DNA of 64,000 nucleotides from Pelomyxa schiedti (taxonomy: Eukaryota; Evosea; Pelobiontida; Pelomyxidae): positions 112,256 to 176,255 of the forward strand of contig JAHLWZ010000518.1 of NCBI GenBank assembly GCA_020536535.1, written 5' to 3'. Below are positions 12,191-25,183 of the stretch, piece after piece. Below the pieces are notes generated by a model. It did not search any database. It saw nothing but the letters and a program-made list of their open reading frames with translations, and was not told the DNA's origin. A program made the position numbers and the translations under genes. Within the stretch, counting starts at the first letter, position 1. Each line of letters starts with the position of its first letter.

Positions 12191-15100
12191 ATGGTGTTTG
12201 AGGCGGTGGTGTCGTTTCTGACGTCGGCCTTCCACGACTACAAGTTGGAGGCACATTCGTTTCACTCCCTGGTGCCCTTTTTCACGGTGGTTATGCTGTT
12301 TGCCGTTGGGGGGTACTTCTCGGGATTCTTTTCGTTCCTCTCCTTGCTCGAATTCCGTAAGGAGAATCAAAGAGAGCCGACTACGCAAATTGCTCGTGTT
12401 AGGTTCAAAGACAAAGTGAGTTTCGTCGTTTTTTTTTCTTCACTTTTTCCGTACTAACAACAGCTTTCAGCTGTTTTTCAGTATTGGTGTTGTAAATGTT
12501 GCACTGTCCACATTCATAGTTGGAGTTGCACCTTCAAAGTACTATATATTTTTCACTTTAAAGGTAGGGATGTCCATGCCATTTTGGATATCAGTTTAAT
12601 GCACTTCAAGTGTTGTCTTTTGCTTGGTGTACGATACATCAGTTACAGGCGTGATGGACGTCAATACTTATTCTGGGACTTTTGTAAGCCAACATAGAAC
12701 ATTTCAAAGTTGTCTGCTAACAAAAAGGGGACAATATTCTTGCATACAGGCTACTGGTCAAATTTCCTCTTCCTTCTCTACGTCTGGTTTTGGGACAGTA
12801 GAACAGTCTTCAGAATCTTGTTTGTTGTGGCCAATGGCCCACTTGCGTGGAGTGTCGTAGCATTTTCAAACCGCACTGTTTTCCACAACAGAGAGCAGAT
12901 GACAAGCTTGTTCATTCACGTTTCACCAATGCTACTGAGCTACTGTCTTCGGTGGAACCCAAGTGCTTTTGATGTATGTGAGGGAGGAGCTTTGAATGAC
13001 TGCTGGGCAAATCCTCTCTGGCTATTCCTTGGTGCACTGCTTAAGTGCTATGTGATTTGGCTTGTTTTATATTACGTTTGGGTATTTATCATCCTGGGAC
13101 CACGCGCAAGAGAGAAAAAATATAAGTAACGCATCCACCTCCTTTTTTCCCCTGTTGAATTCTTTCCTCTTAGGACAATGTTTGACTGGTATACAAGTGA
13201 GGGCACTGGACAACTCATTAACCGGTTCCACCCAAATCATCTGGTCAATAAATTGCTTTACTGCATGATGCATTGTGTATGCTCCACGATTGCTCTATTT
13301 TTGGGCTCTCTTTTGTGGAACTCCCATATTGCACATTTCAGTTTTATTGTTATCATTAATCTCATTGGGATCTGGCAAGGTGCTGAACATTACTTCCAAG
13401 TAACCGTAATTGTGAAATCTTTAAAAACCTAACATTGAACCTCAAGAGTTTTGCTCAGTCCTATGAGAAAGATTTACTGCTAAAACTTGGTCTTACGGCC
13501 ACCTCCAAGCAAGGTGCCCTAGATCTCAACCATCTTGAACCTGCTATTGTGACTACTGTCAAGGGCTGGGTGTCTGCCCGAAGGGGTACTGATATCCAGG
13601 CAGCTGATATACCTCTTCACGCCAACCTCACAAGAGAACTGGGTTTGAATTCGATCCAAATAAGCGAGATAAAGGGGCTACTGCAGAAAGAGTTCAAAGT
13701 TGGTGAAGTAAATCTAAGCGAACTTGAAACTGTGGCTCACGTTGCTGCAATTGCATCATCACGTGGGGGAACAGCAAAATCGGAAAAAGGAGGCGAGAAA
13801 GAGGTTAGTAAACTATCAAGTAACATACTGAATTCCTGAATAATCTAAAGGTTGCACCGGAGCAATGGAATGAAAAATCCCGACTCCAACCTTCCCTACC
13901 AAGTGACCTCCAGAATATTCCTTTAGCATTCAGCCAATGTGCTTCTAGGTAAAATGTCAGTGTTGTTCCAAAAGAAACCAATCCCATCCCAGGTTTAAAA
14001 AACACGTCGCTATAGCTGATGAGATGTCTGGAGTTCTAACTTTCAAGTACAAAAAACCCCCAATTTCTCCAGTTGACACAGCACAGAAAGCTTCAGTTAT
14101 CAGCATCATTGTTTGCTGACCACATTATTGCGAATCCCGCTCTTTTTCCAGGTCGCCGCATTGGGCTCATGCTTCCTGCCTGCACACCTACAGCTATAGT
14201 ACTACTGGCCCTATGGTTTGCCAAAAAAGTACCTGTGATGGTGAACTGGACATCCGGCTCCCGTAACATAAAATCAATGGTGGACTCCTCGGACTTGAAA
14301 GTTGTTATAACATCTAGGTCATTCTTGCAAAGGTTGGGTCCAGTGGAGCTTGGGCCCCTACATGAAAAAGGTTTTCTCTTGACTCTCTCGTACCTTATTT
14401 ATCAAGTCACAAGGAGTTCTTGTTTTCCTTGAGGATATGAAAGATGGCCTATTTTATGCGAATATTCTTAAAAATATTCTCTTTTTGCATTCTGCTGCTG
14501 AAAAGTATGATCTAAAGTCCATTAAACCACAAGATGGTAAAAAATCCTCCACGTTTTTATATTTGTTAACAGGAAGCAACAGAGGCTGTCATTCTTTTCA
14601 CATCTGGATCAGAATCAGCCCCAAAGGTACTTTCGCTTTTGTTGAAGTCATTCTTATCCAAGGCAGGGTGTGCCTCTGACTCATATGAATATCTTGAGCC
14701 TCCTGCGTGGAGTTGTTACTATGCTTCCGGTTAATAGTAGTGACATCATTCTTGCCAGTCTACCTCCCTTCCATAGCTTTGGCTTTACTTGCTGCATCGT
14801 GTATCCGCTTGTATCTGGAATTAAAACAGGTCCAAATAGCACATCAATTTTGTGATCAAGATGTAACTCCATCTAGTGTACTATCCTGCACCCACGGATT
14901 ACATTGGAATTTCTAAGTAAACCCCATGTCAACGTTTTCTCTCTGACACATTTAGACAAATTACCAAGTGGCGGCCCACAATTTACATGGGGACACCAAC
15001 ATTCCTTTCCGGAGTTCTGGCCAATACCCCATCTGAGGATACTGCAAGCCTCAAATATTGTATCACAGGCGCAGAGAAGACACCACAATCTCTGTTTGAC

Positions 15101-16031
15101 GAAGTTGTACTCTTTCAACCCCTTCGTTGAAACTAACGATTTCAACAGGTTGCAAGACGTCGTATAGTACCAGGCATTATTGAAGGTTACGGTATAACCG
15201 AGTGCAGCCCCATTTTGACTCTGTACCTTCTCCCATTCCCCACATGCGAAATAATATCTTCAAGGAACCCACCTGGAAAAGAGCCAGCCGGTGTAGGTTA
15301 CCCCGTTCCCGGTGTGGAGATGATTTCCGTTGCCGTTGAGCCTTTCATGCAGAACCGGACGATAGTTCCTCAAAAACCTGTATGCAGTCCAAGAACCAAA
15401 ACGCTCCAACTCACAAAGAAAAGGGTCAGGAAGGCTTGCTGTTGTGCTCTGGAACCAGTATCTTTTCAGGATATCTGGGCAACACAGGCATTGATGCGTT
15501 TGTGATGTACAACAGCAAGAGATATTATATTACTGGTGATCTTGGTTCAATACGGGCCGACGGTGCTGTCTTTTTAAGTGGAAGACTGAAAAGAGTCAAA
15601 GTTGCTGGGGAAATGATCAGCCTTGGAGCTGGTAAGAACCATACTATTTATTTATGGCGGAAAGCTAACGCAGTTGCTCGCATCAAATTGCGACCAATAA
15701 TACAGTTGAAGAGGCCCTTCGTCAAGTATGGCCCAATACCAAGGAGGGAATTTCAGTTGCTGTTGAGGCCATTGAAAAAGCCGGCGAACAGCCGCAAATA
15801 TGTGTTTTCAGGTAGCTAGCTCCAACCATAATTACGTATCATCACATCAACCTCTCTCGCAGTACCTGCGGAGTTACCAGGGACCAAGCAGCAGCCGTGT
15901 TGAGGGCAGCCGGATTGCCAAATATAGCACACCCCACAGTGACACTAGTTGTACCAGAAATTCCCTTGCTTGGCAGTGGAAAGGCAAATTACCCACAATT
16001 GAAGGCCCTTTTGGCAAAGCACTTGGGCTGA
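12191..16031 (+). CDS. Glycerophosphocholine acyltransferase - acyl carrier - acyl-activating enzyme fusion
   Basis: Three modules lie in one frame. (1) 12191-13398 is a multipass GPC acyltransferase of the yeast GPC1/DUF2838 type: NGPLAWSVVAFSNRTVFHN, EQMTSLFIHVSP, and a last helix IGIWQGAEHYFQ. (2) A 47-nt intron (GTAACC...CTCAAG) joins it phase 0 to an acyl carrier domain (13446-13839) with the phosphopantetheine-type motif ELGLNSIQISEI. This exon contains no ATG, so it cannot start a separate gene. (3) An adenylate-forming domain of the bacterial Aas/acyl-ACP synthetase type follows: HVAIADEMSGVLTF, VPVMVNWTSGSRN, TSGSESAPKG, GYGITECSP, YYITGDLGSI, GRLKRVKVAGE, and the catalytic Lys in LLGSGKANYPQLK before TGA. 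Inferred role: activate a fatty acid, load the carrier and acylate glycerophosphocholine at an internal membrane. Confidence 0.82.
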
Positions 16032-16133
16032 ACCAACTAGGAAAATAATGGCCAAGATGCAAAAAAAAAAAATCTGTGTTTTCTATCACCAATGATTCCA
16101 AAAATCACAAAGCTGAAGCTGTGGGATTATCTA

Positions 16134-19100
16134 TCACTCATTCACTTTCGTGACCAGTGTTTTTCTGGATGCTAGCTGTAAGGCTTTACGGAAGGTCTGC
16201 ATGGCAAAAACAGAGGCTCCAACATAGGTAATGGCTGAAAGGAGTAGCAACCAGCAGCCCCATTGCAGCTTCACCACAACGTCAAAGCACGTGTCATCTC
16301 CATTAAGGGCTGTGTCAAAGTACTTGACCAAAATCTGGTTGATTGTGTCACAGTGTCCACCCACAATGAAGGCAACAAACTGTCCTACTTCAAGCAGAGA
16401 TGCGAATAGTGCCAGTACAAAAACCTAAGGCGGGGTGAGAAATTGGGTCGAGAAAGAGTAACTGACTTCAATTCCGCCCCAGGCATTTAGGACTTCACAG
16501 AAGATGTAGAAGGCAGTATGCATTTTTGCTCTCATGGGCACAACCCACATAACGGCTAATGTGAGCATGTGCAGTATTGGAAGCATCACCGATGACGTTA
16601 GAAATACGCACTGTAGGAGTCTCACACTGAAGTCATTTGGGTTCAGACTGCTATCTGGAAGAGATAGAGCAAGACTCATAATTGAGTAGTTCTGTGAAGT
16701 AGGAATTCCGATCTCATCCAATAGCCAGCCAGCGGCTCCAGCGAACTCGAAACTGAAGGAATGTACTGAAATGCCAAGTAGAAGGAATGCTACTGACGTC
16801 AAAAGCAGCAGTTCCATACCAATGATGAGCAAAACTTTGGTAGCAATCCCCGCTTTTGGGGAAGCTGCAGAGAAAAGGGCACAAATATAATTTGGCGCCT
16901 CTTCCGTTCTTGTGAGAGCTTGATCTTCACAATAGCGGTGTAGTGCGAGTATGAGATGTGACAGACACAGTGACAGAACGGTTGCAATGAGGAAGGAAGG
17001 AAATCCATAAAAAGGTTCCACGTATGTTTCAATCATAAAAGGAGTGTCAAAGGAATAGAGAGCTGGGTCATGCACAGGAAAAATTATTGTCATCTGAAAG
17101 GCGACCATCATCAGTAACATGAAATACGAATCTAGGAATGACCACTTCCCCAATGCGTCTTTTTGCCAATGAGTTTGCAAAAGTTGTTGGTAATAAAATA
17201 TACCTAACACCATCAGGCACTTCTCTCGATTCCTTACTGATAAGATTTTGCACGGAGTAATCCATAAAAGCAAGGCAGAAACGAGTTTCACAAACGGCCA
17301 AGTACCTGAAAATAATGCCAGAAGAAGAGCCAGTGGCCAGACTCCTGCTACCCACATATCCTACGTTCTTGGTTTTATCAAAGCAGGCGAAAAAGGGTGA
17401 TACATGAACACTCTCTCCAAGAGTGAAGACTATAAGGGGATCAAACGAAATAAATCTTCCTCCTCCAGTTGTGAAGGCAATAAACACACTAGCAACACCA
17501 GAAGTATTTGAAGATATGAAAAGTACAATGTTGAACAGAAGGAGAGCTGGTACCCCGATTCGCAAAGTAATATGGAGGCGCGGGTTGAGGAGCAAGGAGG
17601 GGCCAGGTGAAGGTTTCTCTTCTGCCAATAGGGGTGCTTTCTCTTCTGCCGATTGCGTATGGGAAGAAGATTTTTTTGCCCTAGCTCTAACAAACCCATA
17701 TGCTATGAGATACACAAGAAGACCCAAAGATAATAAACCCGCCACGGTAAGTGAAATTCCAGTAGCTAGCATATTAGGAGCGTCTTGAGGATTTTTCTCG
17801 TCGGGAAGGTATTGACATGTTGCCTCGTTCAGATTTGTTGTAATGACATCATTAAGAGCGAAGATGATAGGATTGGAGGCAAGTCCATTAATGAGTGCAG
17901 GTATGCAGTGTGAAAATGATGAAGTAACCATTGAGGTGATGTCATTTATAAGTTCAGAAAAATCAGAGGATTGATTCACTGAAAGAGAGAGAAAGGTAGA
18001 TTCGATAGAAGTACCCAGAGAAGTATACAAAGAACAGTTGGAACCCATCAGCCGAAGGAGACAATTCCAGTCTTTGCATTGGGAGTTTGTGTAATTTTGG
18101 CCATATTGCGGGAATACGGCAGCTTGAAACGAGGCGGTCAACTCTGGTTTCAGCATAGTGAGGCTGCCAACCCATTCGGAATAAAGACAAATATCTGGCG
18201 AGTTCAGGTTTGTGATGTTTAGATATGCACTAATGTTGAGTCCCAATTCATTCATTTTCGCATTTGACAACAATGAAACTTGGTCAATAGGCTCCAAAAT
18301 GTCAAAATCAGTCCAAGAATTGAGACCAAAAATGTCTATTTGGGGTATGCCCACAGTCACTTCAAGCAGCTGAAAAATGGTAAAGTGCAGGCTGAGTCGG
18401 GAAGACCGGAGCGATACCTTACCTTGAAGGAGTTATTAATTTATACACTTCAGGAAAGAGCATTACCTGTTCCATTTGACACTGCATTAAAAATTGTGTT
18501 AGTGCCCAAAGTTCCATTAATTCCAATCAGGTCGTCAAAGACGTAGCACAGAGAATTCAACAGAGCACTCTCCCGCAAGTCCATTGCTCCTGGAGGAATC
18601 AAGGGCAACGCCAAAGGTGGTTGGAGACTTAAATAAGGTCTAATATAACTACAGATATCATCTAGTGCCCCAGATATGCCTCTAATTAAAAGAGACAAAA
18701 CATCACATATTGCGATCTCCAGAACTACTTCAGTATTGTGGTACGTTTCATTGCTCTCAAGAATTATGTCTTCTACTCTCTGTGCCAAATCACTGGTCCC
18801 ATTTACAGAGAGTAATGCAATGGTGAGATTAGTCCCACATGTTCCGTTTTCCAACTGAGAAAAACATTGGCCAAATGGATCAACAGCAAGTCCCATGACA
18901 AAGTGAATCATAGTGTCGACTACATCGATTGTCATTGTTCCTGTTCCACTGTCAGTGATTTTTCCGTGCTGATTTCTCTCCACAATTGATGTGTCGCCCA
19001 CACATTTCAGCTTTGTGAAGTTCAAATGAATAGTGATTGTTTCTTGGTTCGCACTCAACAAAGAGTTGGCCCCACCAACGGTGAGGTCGAAGCAAGACAA

Positions 19101-19353
19101 ATTAGCACTCAAGGTCACCTTGTAGATGGAGGAAAAAAAAAACAACTCGGCTGTAAGATTACGAAACGCAACAGGAAGGTAATGTTACCTGTTGAAGAGG
19201 AGTAGAGAAATTTACAGTGACTGTTGGTAGATTCACGACCATTCCGGCTAGCCACTCGCCACCAGTCTGGCAACTGTGAGATCTAACCCCTTTAATAAAC
19301 ACAACTGACAGTGTGTGCAGCACGACAACAACCATCATAATCCCACATGGCAT
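16134..19353 (-). CDS. Eukaryotic PqiA-like multipass membrane protein with large ectodomain
   Basis: The start at 19353 gives a signal peptide (MPCGIMMVVVVLHTLSVVF). About 600 residues of N-glycosylation-site-rich ectodomain follow, with many NxS/T. A TM lies at about 17700-17760 (ISLTVAGLLSLGLLVYLIAY). After a cytosolic stretch come clustered TMs with the PqiA-like signature: SGTWPFVKLVSALLLWITP, then the RERxL-like NREKCLMVLG, and DALGKWSFLDSYFMLL. Further helices follow, ending SRKTLVTKVNE. In bacteria, PqiA works with an MCE protein in envelope lipid transport. The eukaryotic role is unknown, so lipid transport is only a guess. It is convergent with the acyltransferase fusion, 102 bp apart. 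Confidence 0.7.
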
Positions 19354-19611
19354 CTTGGTTGACGTAGTGGGTTAGAAGAAGGACCTTCGTTTAATATATA
19401 ATTATGATCGCGTGGAACTAAGTTTCGCGTTCCTTTTTGTGAGGAGATCGCGCGGGCAATTACCATCTAAAACGCCGAAAAATTGGAGAAGAAAACCATC
19501 TCGCCAAGTGACGTGACTGTGGGACCCCGGTGGCACCCAAAATTTAGAAAAGATTAGAACGGCATATGTAAATTTCTTACATGACAAAAGGGGGTAATCC
19601 CCTCCCGCAAA

Positions 19612-20881
19612 CTAGTTGCAGAATTCTTTGAAGAATATCCTGAGGTAATACCTGCAGTATCCCTCCTTTTCTCCAGCCACAAATCTTATTTGAAACAAGG
19701 TGAGTGGCAATTCTAGGTAGAATTTGACACATACCAACAAATATATAACACAGTTCCTCTTGTACATGTGCCTCAGGGTGGGAAGGCAGTTTGCATGTGG
19801 TTCATCAGGTAAGAAGCATGTCGGAAGAGGATTGCCATCAGCTTCCATACAGTTAGAGGGAAAAAGAAAACCTCAAGTACCTCGCAGTCTTACTAAGGTG
19901 GAAATCGAGCCCAGTACCATGGTGGGAAAAAGAGAGATATTGTTTCTTTCTACTGGCTTTATGGTTAGGAAATACAAGGAATTTGACATACAGCTCAATA
20001 TCTTTAGCGACTTGAAATTGCGGGCTTCCTGAGGAATAACCTGAATTTTATTGTCGTCCACTATGATGTGTGTTTGTTGCCACCAGTCGTTTGCATTTTA
20101 CATACATATGAGAGTTTGGAGTGAAGGAAGTCCATAAACCATTGGTGGTATTTCCGTGAGAGCATTAGACCACACTGTTGGGTGACTGAGCAAAAATCGT
20201 TACATTGTCAATACTCTACAATGGAGATGCTGCAAAGCCAATAGGTAGCTTATTTCATTAGGCAGTGTGGCAATTCTATTTCCGCCTACTATTGCCCGGG
20301 TAAAAGATAATGGAAACCAAGTTGAATTTACAGCTCAGATTCCTAAGGGCAGTAAGAGAGCCAAGAGCAGGTGGGACGGCGGAAATCATATTCATATGAA
20401 CTGCAGAAAGAGGATAATTAAAGGAAATGTATTGTTGTGATTATTATATACGTTTGAGTGTCATGAGGTTCTTGAGGCAGCTGATATAATTTGGTATACA
20501 CGTCAATAAATTGGACGACACTATATACTTGTTAGGGTTTCACATACAAGTGGAGTGCATGCCATCCAGAGTTTCCAGCCTGGAAAGGCGGCGCAGCACT
20601 GGAGGGAGAGAAGAAATCTTATTTTCAAACACTGGTTGTAGTCAACAAAAATGAAGCAAGATTAACAAAGAACATTGCAGTGCTGTCAAGTTATCAAGTC
20701 CGGCTATACTTGGGGGAATTTCCGTAAGATTGTTGGAAACTGTTTGGGTGTCAGTGGGATGAAAATGTCCCAAACGTCCAACTGCTTGACCAGCAGCAAA
20801 CACACATAGCAAACAGCATCCTTTTTGAGCAACGAGCTTGGCAATTACTTGTTGGAATTCCTCACTGCTGCTTCGGCTCAT
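19612..20881 (-). CDS. Leucine-rich repeat protein
   Basis: The start at 20881 gives MSRSSSEEFQQVIAKLVAQK. An intron leads to NNLTEIPPSIAGLDNLTALQ. Further repeats are each split by small introns and follow the LxxLP/IPxxLxxLxxLxxL pattern (for example near 20580, 20480, 20370, 20240, 20130 and 20040). The final segment, GNPLPTCFLPDEPHANCL, resembles the end of a small leucine-rich solenoid and runs to the stop at 19612. Each repeat being its own exon suggests growth by exon duplication. No kinase, LRR-GTPase or TM domain is visible. It lies about 100 bp downstream of RFC1 on the same strand. Confidence 0.65.
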
Positions 20882-20984
20882 TTGCCCAACATAAAGTAGT
20901 GGAAAGGAGAAAAAAAAACGGCTATTGTTTTGTTGTTGCTTGTTGGGTGTTTGTTGTGTTCTTGCTGGTGGGCGATAATTATTG

Positions 20985-23900
20985 TTAGGTGCCTTTTCGT
21001 GGTCGTTTGGTGGTTGGTGGTTTTTTCACGAGGTCGCTTGTTGTTTTTTTAGGTGCACGTTTCCTGGTAGTCGTTGAGGCTGGTGATTTCTTGGCTGTGG
21101 CCCGGGATTTCGTCTTTGTTGCTGCTGCGTTGGGTGTGAAGTTCAGGTTGCGCCCTGTTGGTGGCGTCTTCATTTTTTTGGATTCTGATGCAGAGTCCGA
21201 GTCTTCTTCTCCTCCTTCCTCCTCCAGGCCTGTCTCTGTTGGTATGGATATCTCCTCGTTTTCTACTTCGCGTTCAGCGACTGCATTTGGTGCCGCTAAC
21301 AGGCCGTCCCCAGCGGCAGTGCCTTTGCCTTTCTTCTTTTTGGTGACATTTTGTGCTCTCTCTTTCAGCATTGCATTGAATCTTTCACATTATGTGAGAT
21401 AAAGTTGGAGGGAGTGAGGAAGAGACAGACCTCCTTGTAAAAGCGGTGCGTACACTGACGTCGATGTCCTTTGGTTTTATCTGCTTTGGAAACTTGACCT
21501 CGTTGGAAAGAATAGGCGGCAACTGAGCGAGCTCTACCACAGTCTCCCAGTCTTCACGGGTGAGGTGATAGGCGTCCAGCGTCTCAATGGTAGGCTCGAT
21601 TCCATCCTTTTTGTCATTGCGATTATATTGGGAACAACACTCTTATTACGGTTATAGTTATGTGAAAGGAGGACCTACTACACCCATTTTCAGCATTGGT
21701 GACAATAAAGGTTGAACGAGGGAAGGGATATAATCCTGTGCCATTCCACTCCTAGAAGTACTCACTCCGGCAGACCTGAACTCGGATGAGAGCTCCCCTA
21801 TCAGTCGTTTATTTTTTGTATGTGTCGAGTTCTTTCCAAGCCACCTTTAAATATGAATTAGCGAATAGCAGGCCTCTCAAGAGAATTACATTGGAAAGTT
21901 AGCCCGTGTAGTAAGCCGGCCTCTAACATAATAACTGGGAAGTACTGTGGACATGAAGGCAACTTCATTCATAAGATCAAATCTTAAAGATGCATTGAGT
22001 AAGGAAAATGTGACAATTATCTGGGCAGCACCGTTGATTGGTCATCATGGTGCGACTGAGAACATCGGAAGTTGCCAGTACATCAGCCGCATTAGAGCGG
22101 CATAGCAGTTGATGCAAGGTGGTATCCCGTGTATTTGGTGGGGGAGAGATGGATGTGTTGGGGTAGTTTTCCTAATCATTACGGTCAGAGAATGCGATGA
22201 GAAGTGAAGGAAACCTGTACGAGGAGAGGCACAAGAAAAGTATCTGAAAAGTAAATCCTTTGCTTTTCTTCTAGACCCTTGTTTCCGGGATTTCCCCATT
22301 GAAAGAGTTGTGGTACACTCTGTAATAGCTTGATGAAAAGGGATAGGGGGCCTGCTTACTTCAAAAGGAGATATCTCTAAATCCTTTAAATCAATCACAC
22401 TCTTGTGTGGTGTTAACTTGATTTGGACTTGACAAAATCTTACATTTTGATTACCCTGAACATGCAGTTGCAGTGAATGAATTGCTTGTCTCATATCTCC
22501 GCCAGCAGCACGAGCCACTCTCTCAAGAACTTGTGGTTGCACATTGAGTCCTTCTATACGGCTGATTTGGGTGAGCCTCTCTTTAATATTGAGTTCAGAA
22601 GGTCTTCAAGAGTGTGAGTCTTGTTTTGGGAATATTAGACAACTTTTGGAAACGGAGATCTAAGCAATGATTAGCCAGTGTACGAATTTGTGACTTTTGT
22701 CTGTCATTGCATATACAGATAATTGGAATCTTTTGGAGAGTCAGTAATTAATCTCATTCTTTCTTCGTTCATTACATATTTTTTATGCATGAACTCAATC
22801 AATGCTGCTGCTCCACCACGATCTCCTGACGACATTCCATCAACTTCATCCATGATGACGCCTACTTTCCCTTGTGTTCCTGATTGTCCCTGTCTGTTGT
22901 TGGTGAATGATTGCACATGAATTGTAATTACGGCTTCTGTTTTCCAAAACTCGTTGAGTGAATGGCTTGCAAAAATTTCTTGAAGTTCCTCCTTTAAAAT
23001 ACGATTTTAGAAGGAAATGTATTGCAGGGAATTTTTGTGTGGTGAGTATGACGAAATATGAAATTACATGGAGAGATTTTTTTGATCGAGTATCACTGGC
23101 ATTTAATTCAACTGGCTTGAATCCACATTGAATCAGAGCCAAGTGCGCAGCTGTGGATTTACCAATTCCAGCTGGTCCTAGGAAAGATGTATTTACAGCA
23201 GAGAAGAAAAAGAAAGGCTATACCACTTATTAGTACTCCTGAACACTCTACAGGTTCCCCTCGGTGCCATTTCTGTAGCCACTGCAACAGTCTCTGAATC
23301 ACGGTACCGTTCCCAGATACCTCGTTGAAGGAATGGGGCTTATATTTGTCTACCCAAAGAGCTGACATCATATCAATTGGCTTGTGGTCAAATGAAGGTG
23401 TGCTTGAGAGAGAATATTGCCCTTGAGTAGACTGGATGTTTGAAGGCCTGGTTGTTTCTTGTGGAGGGATTGTGGAAGGTGCAGTGATACTACGCTTAGA
23501 GCGTGATTTGGTTGGGGACTTGGTTGGTGATTTGCCGGCAGGAGCCTTACCGGCAGGGAGAGAGGCAACCATTTGATATAAGTCATCTTCAGTGAGCACC
23601 GGCAGATGAGTCTGTTGTGTTACGGTAATTCTCATAAGAAAGAAATCTGGGAGATACTTCATTTGCCCAGGCTACTTTACTTTCACCAGCATCAACTCCA
23701 ACAACAAGATGGGTGACTTTTTTGGCCTGTGATTTTGCAATACTCCTTTTTTTTGGTGGGGAAGGGGAGGTAGTTTACGCAGAAGACTATTTACCCGCCA
23801 TGCTTTTCAATAAGGGCAAACATATCATCCCTGTCAAGTCCCTCAAATACACCAGTGACCAAGAAGCACTTTCCAGACAGGCAATTAGGTGCCCCTTCAG

Positions 23901-25058
23901 GAATGGGCTTTGAACCAGGATTGATTGCTGCAGTTGAGCGTGAAAGCCTAAAGTAAGTCAAGTAGTTGCATAACTTTAGTTGGAAAACCATATTGGTTTG
24001 CCTTTAGGCTTTGGAGAGTCACGGTATGTTGTGCTCTTGCCCTTGCATTTGGGAGGAGACTCGACATTTCTTTCGTTCTTAGTGTGTGGAGTAAATTCTA
24101 TAACTGGTCTTGATTTCTTCTTAGACCCACTACTCACTTTGGAGCGTTTCACTTCGCTAGAGTGTTTACGGGGAGGTGTGTGTGGCGGTGTACTTGGTGT
24201 GGTGGATTGGCAAGGTTTCAGGTCATCACTTGGAACGGAAGATGACTTAGAGGGAGACCTGGGGCTTTTGGAATGAAGTGGCACAGGAGGGGTATGTGTG
24301 GGTGGTGATGCTTGCATTGCTGTCAAGCGAGCTAACCGCTTCTTTCTTTTATCGTTTTGATCAGGGAATGAGTAATTAGGAGGTGCTTGGAGGTCATCCA
24401 AATCATCCTTCAGCACAGTAGATACTATGTCTTCTTCTTCCTCATCAAGCAAACTTATAACAGGCACAACTGGTTTGGTTGACTGCAAGTGGGCATCAGT
24501 CAATGACGGAGGTGTCCCAGGCCCTTTTGGTGATAGAAGCTTAGTTGGCGTTAACGGCTTCTTTGATTCAAGTTTTTCTGATGACTCTTCCTGAGGTTGC
24601 AAAACAGATGGTGATGGAGGAATGACTTCCGCAGGGACAAGTTCTGTGAATGAAGGTGCCTTTTTCTTTTTCTCACTTGAAGGGCTTTCAGCAGGCTCAA
24701 CTTTCCGTTTGGTCACAGCATTGGTTTTCTTGGAGGCACTGTTGGTATCACTGGTGTTGTGTTTTTTCTTGGGCACTGTAGGCGGTGGAGGGGGTTCTTT
24801 TTTCTTCACAACAACTGGCTCGTCGAAGTCGTCGTCGTCATCGATGTCGTCAATATCGTCATCAAGATCAACAAGCCTGTTTTTTCTAGCGGCAGACACA
24901 GCCACGACAGGTTTCGTCGCTGTCTCCTCTTTCTTGCCTTTCGACTTTGAGGACTGTTTCTTCGGGGCGGCTTTTGCGGCCTCTCTTTTAATCTCCACTT
25001 TGCGATCGGAGGGTGGCTTTGACGACCCACCAGGAACAAGCCACTTCCGTATGTCCAT
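20985..25058 (-). CDS. RFC1: Replication factor C subunit 1 (large clamp-loader subunit)
   Basis: RFC1 is the large subunit of the five-subunit loader that places PCNA on primed DNA. The start at 25058 gives MDIRKWLVP, which resembles the N-terminal PCNA-binding motif of the family. A long basic/acidic disordered region follows. A BRCT domain lies at about 23790-23910 (CLSGKCFLVTGVFEGL). Next come LWVDKYKPHSFNEVSGN, Walker A in GPAGIGKST (about 23155), LNASDTRSKKSL, and Walker B in VGVIMDEVDGM. After PIICICNDRQKSQIRTL come GGDMRQAIHSLQLH and the RFC1 C-terminal helical domain. A Lys/Arg-rich tail ends at 20985. Many introns are present. All catalytic motifs appear intact. Confidence 0.93.
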
Positions 25059-25183
25059 GGTGTAGGCTGATTTGATAGGCCGAAATGAAAAAAAGAACAA
25101 CGATCTGATCTGCAAGGCAACATCGAGGCAGGGGAATGCCTTCAAAAAGGAAAAAAAATAACAAGTGTTGCTCGTGTTTATTT

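Noticed and set aside
12191-16031. Two separate adjacent genes instead of a fusion
   Set aside because: The carrier exon has no ATG, begins right after a splice acceptor and is in phase with the last acyltransferase helix; still needs cDNA.
20989-21402. Plus-strand hydrophobic frame opposite the RFC1 tail
   Set aside because: Lys/Arg-rich sense codons read backwards as Phe/Leu/Val; the RFC1 reading is continuous with its ATPase exons.
24622-25065. Plus-strand Phe/Ser-rich frame opposite the RFC1 N-terminus
   Set aside because: Same shadow effect from an acidic/basic disordered region on the real strand.
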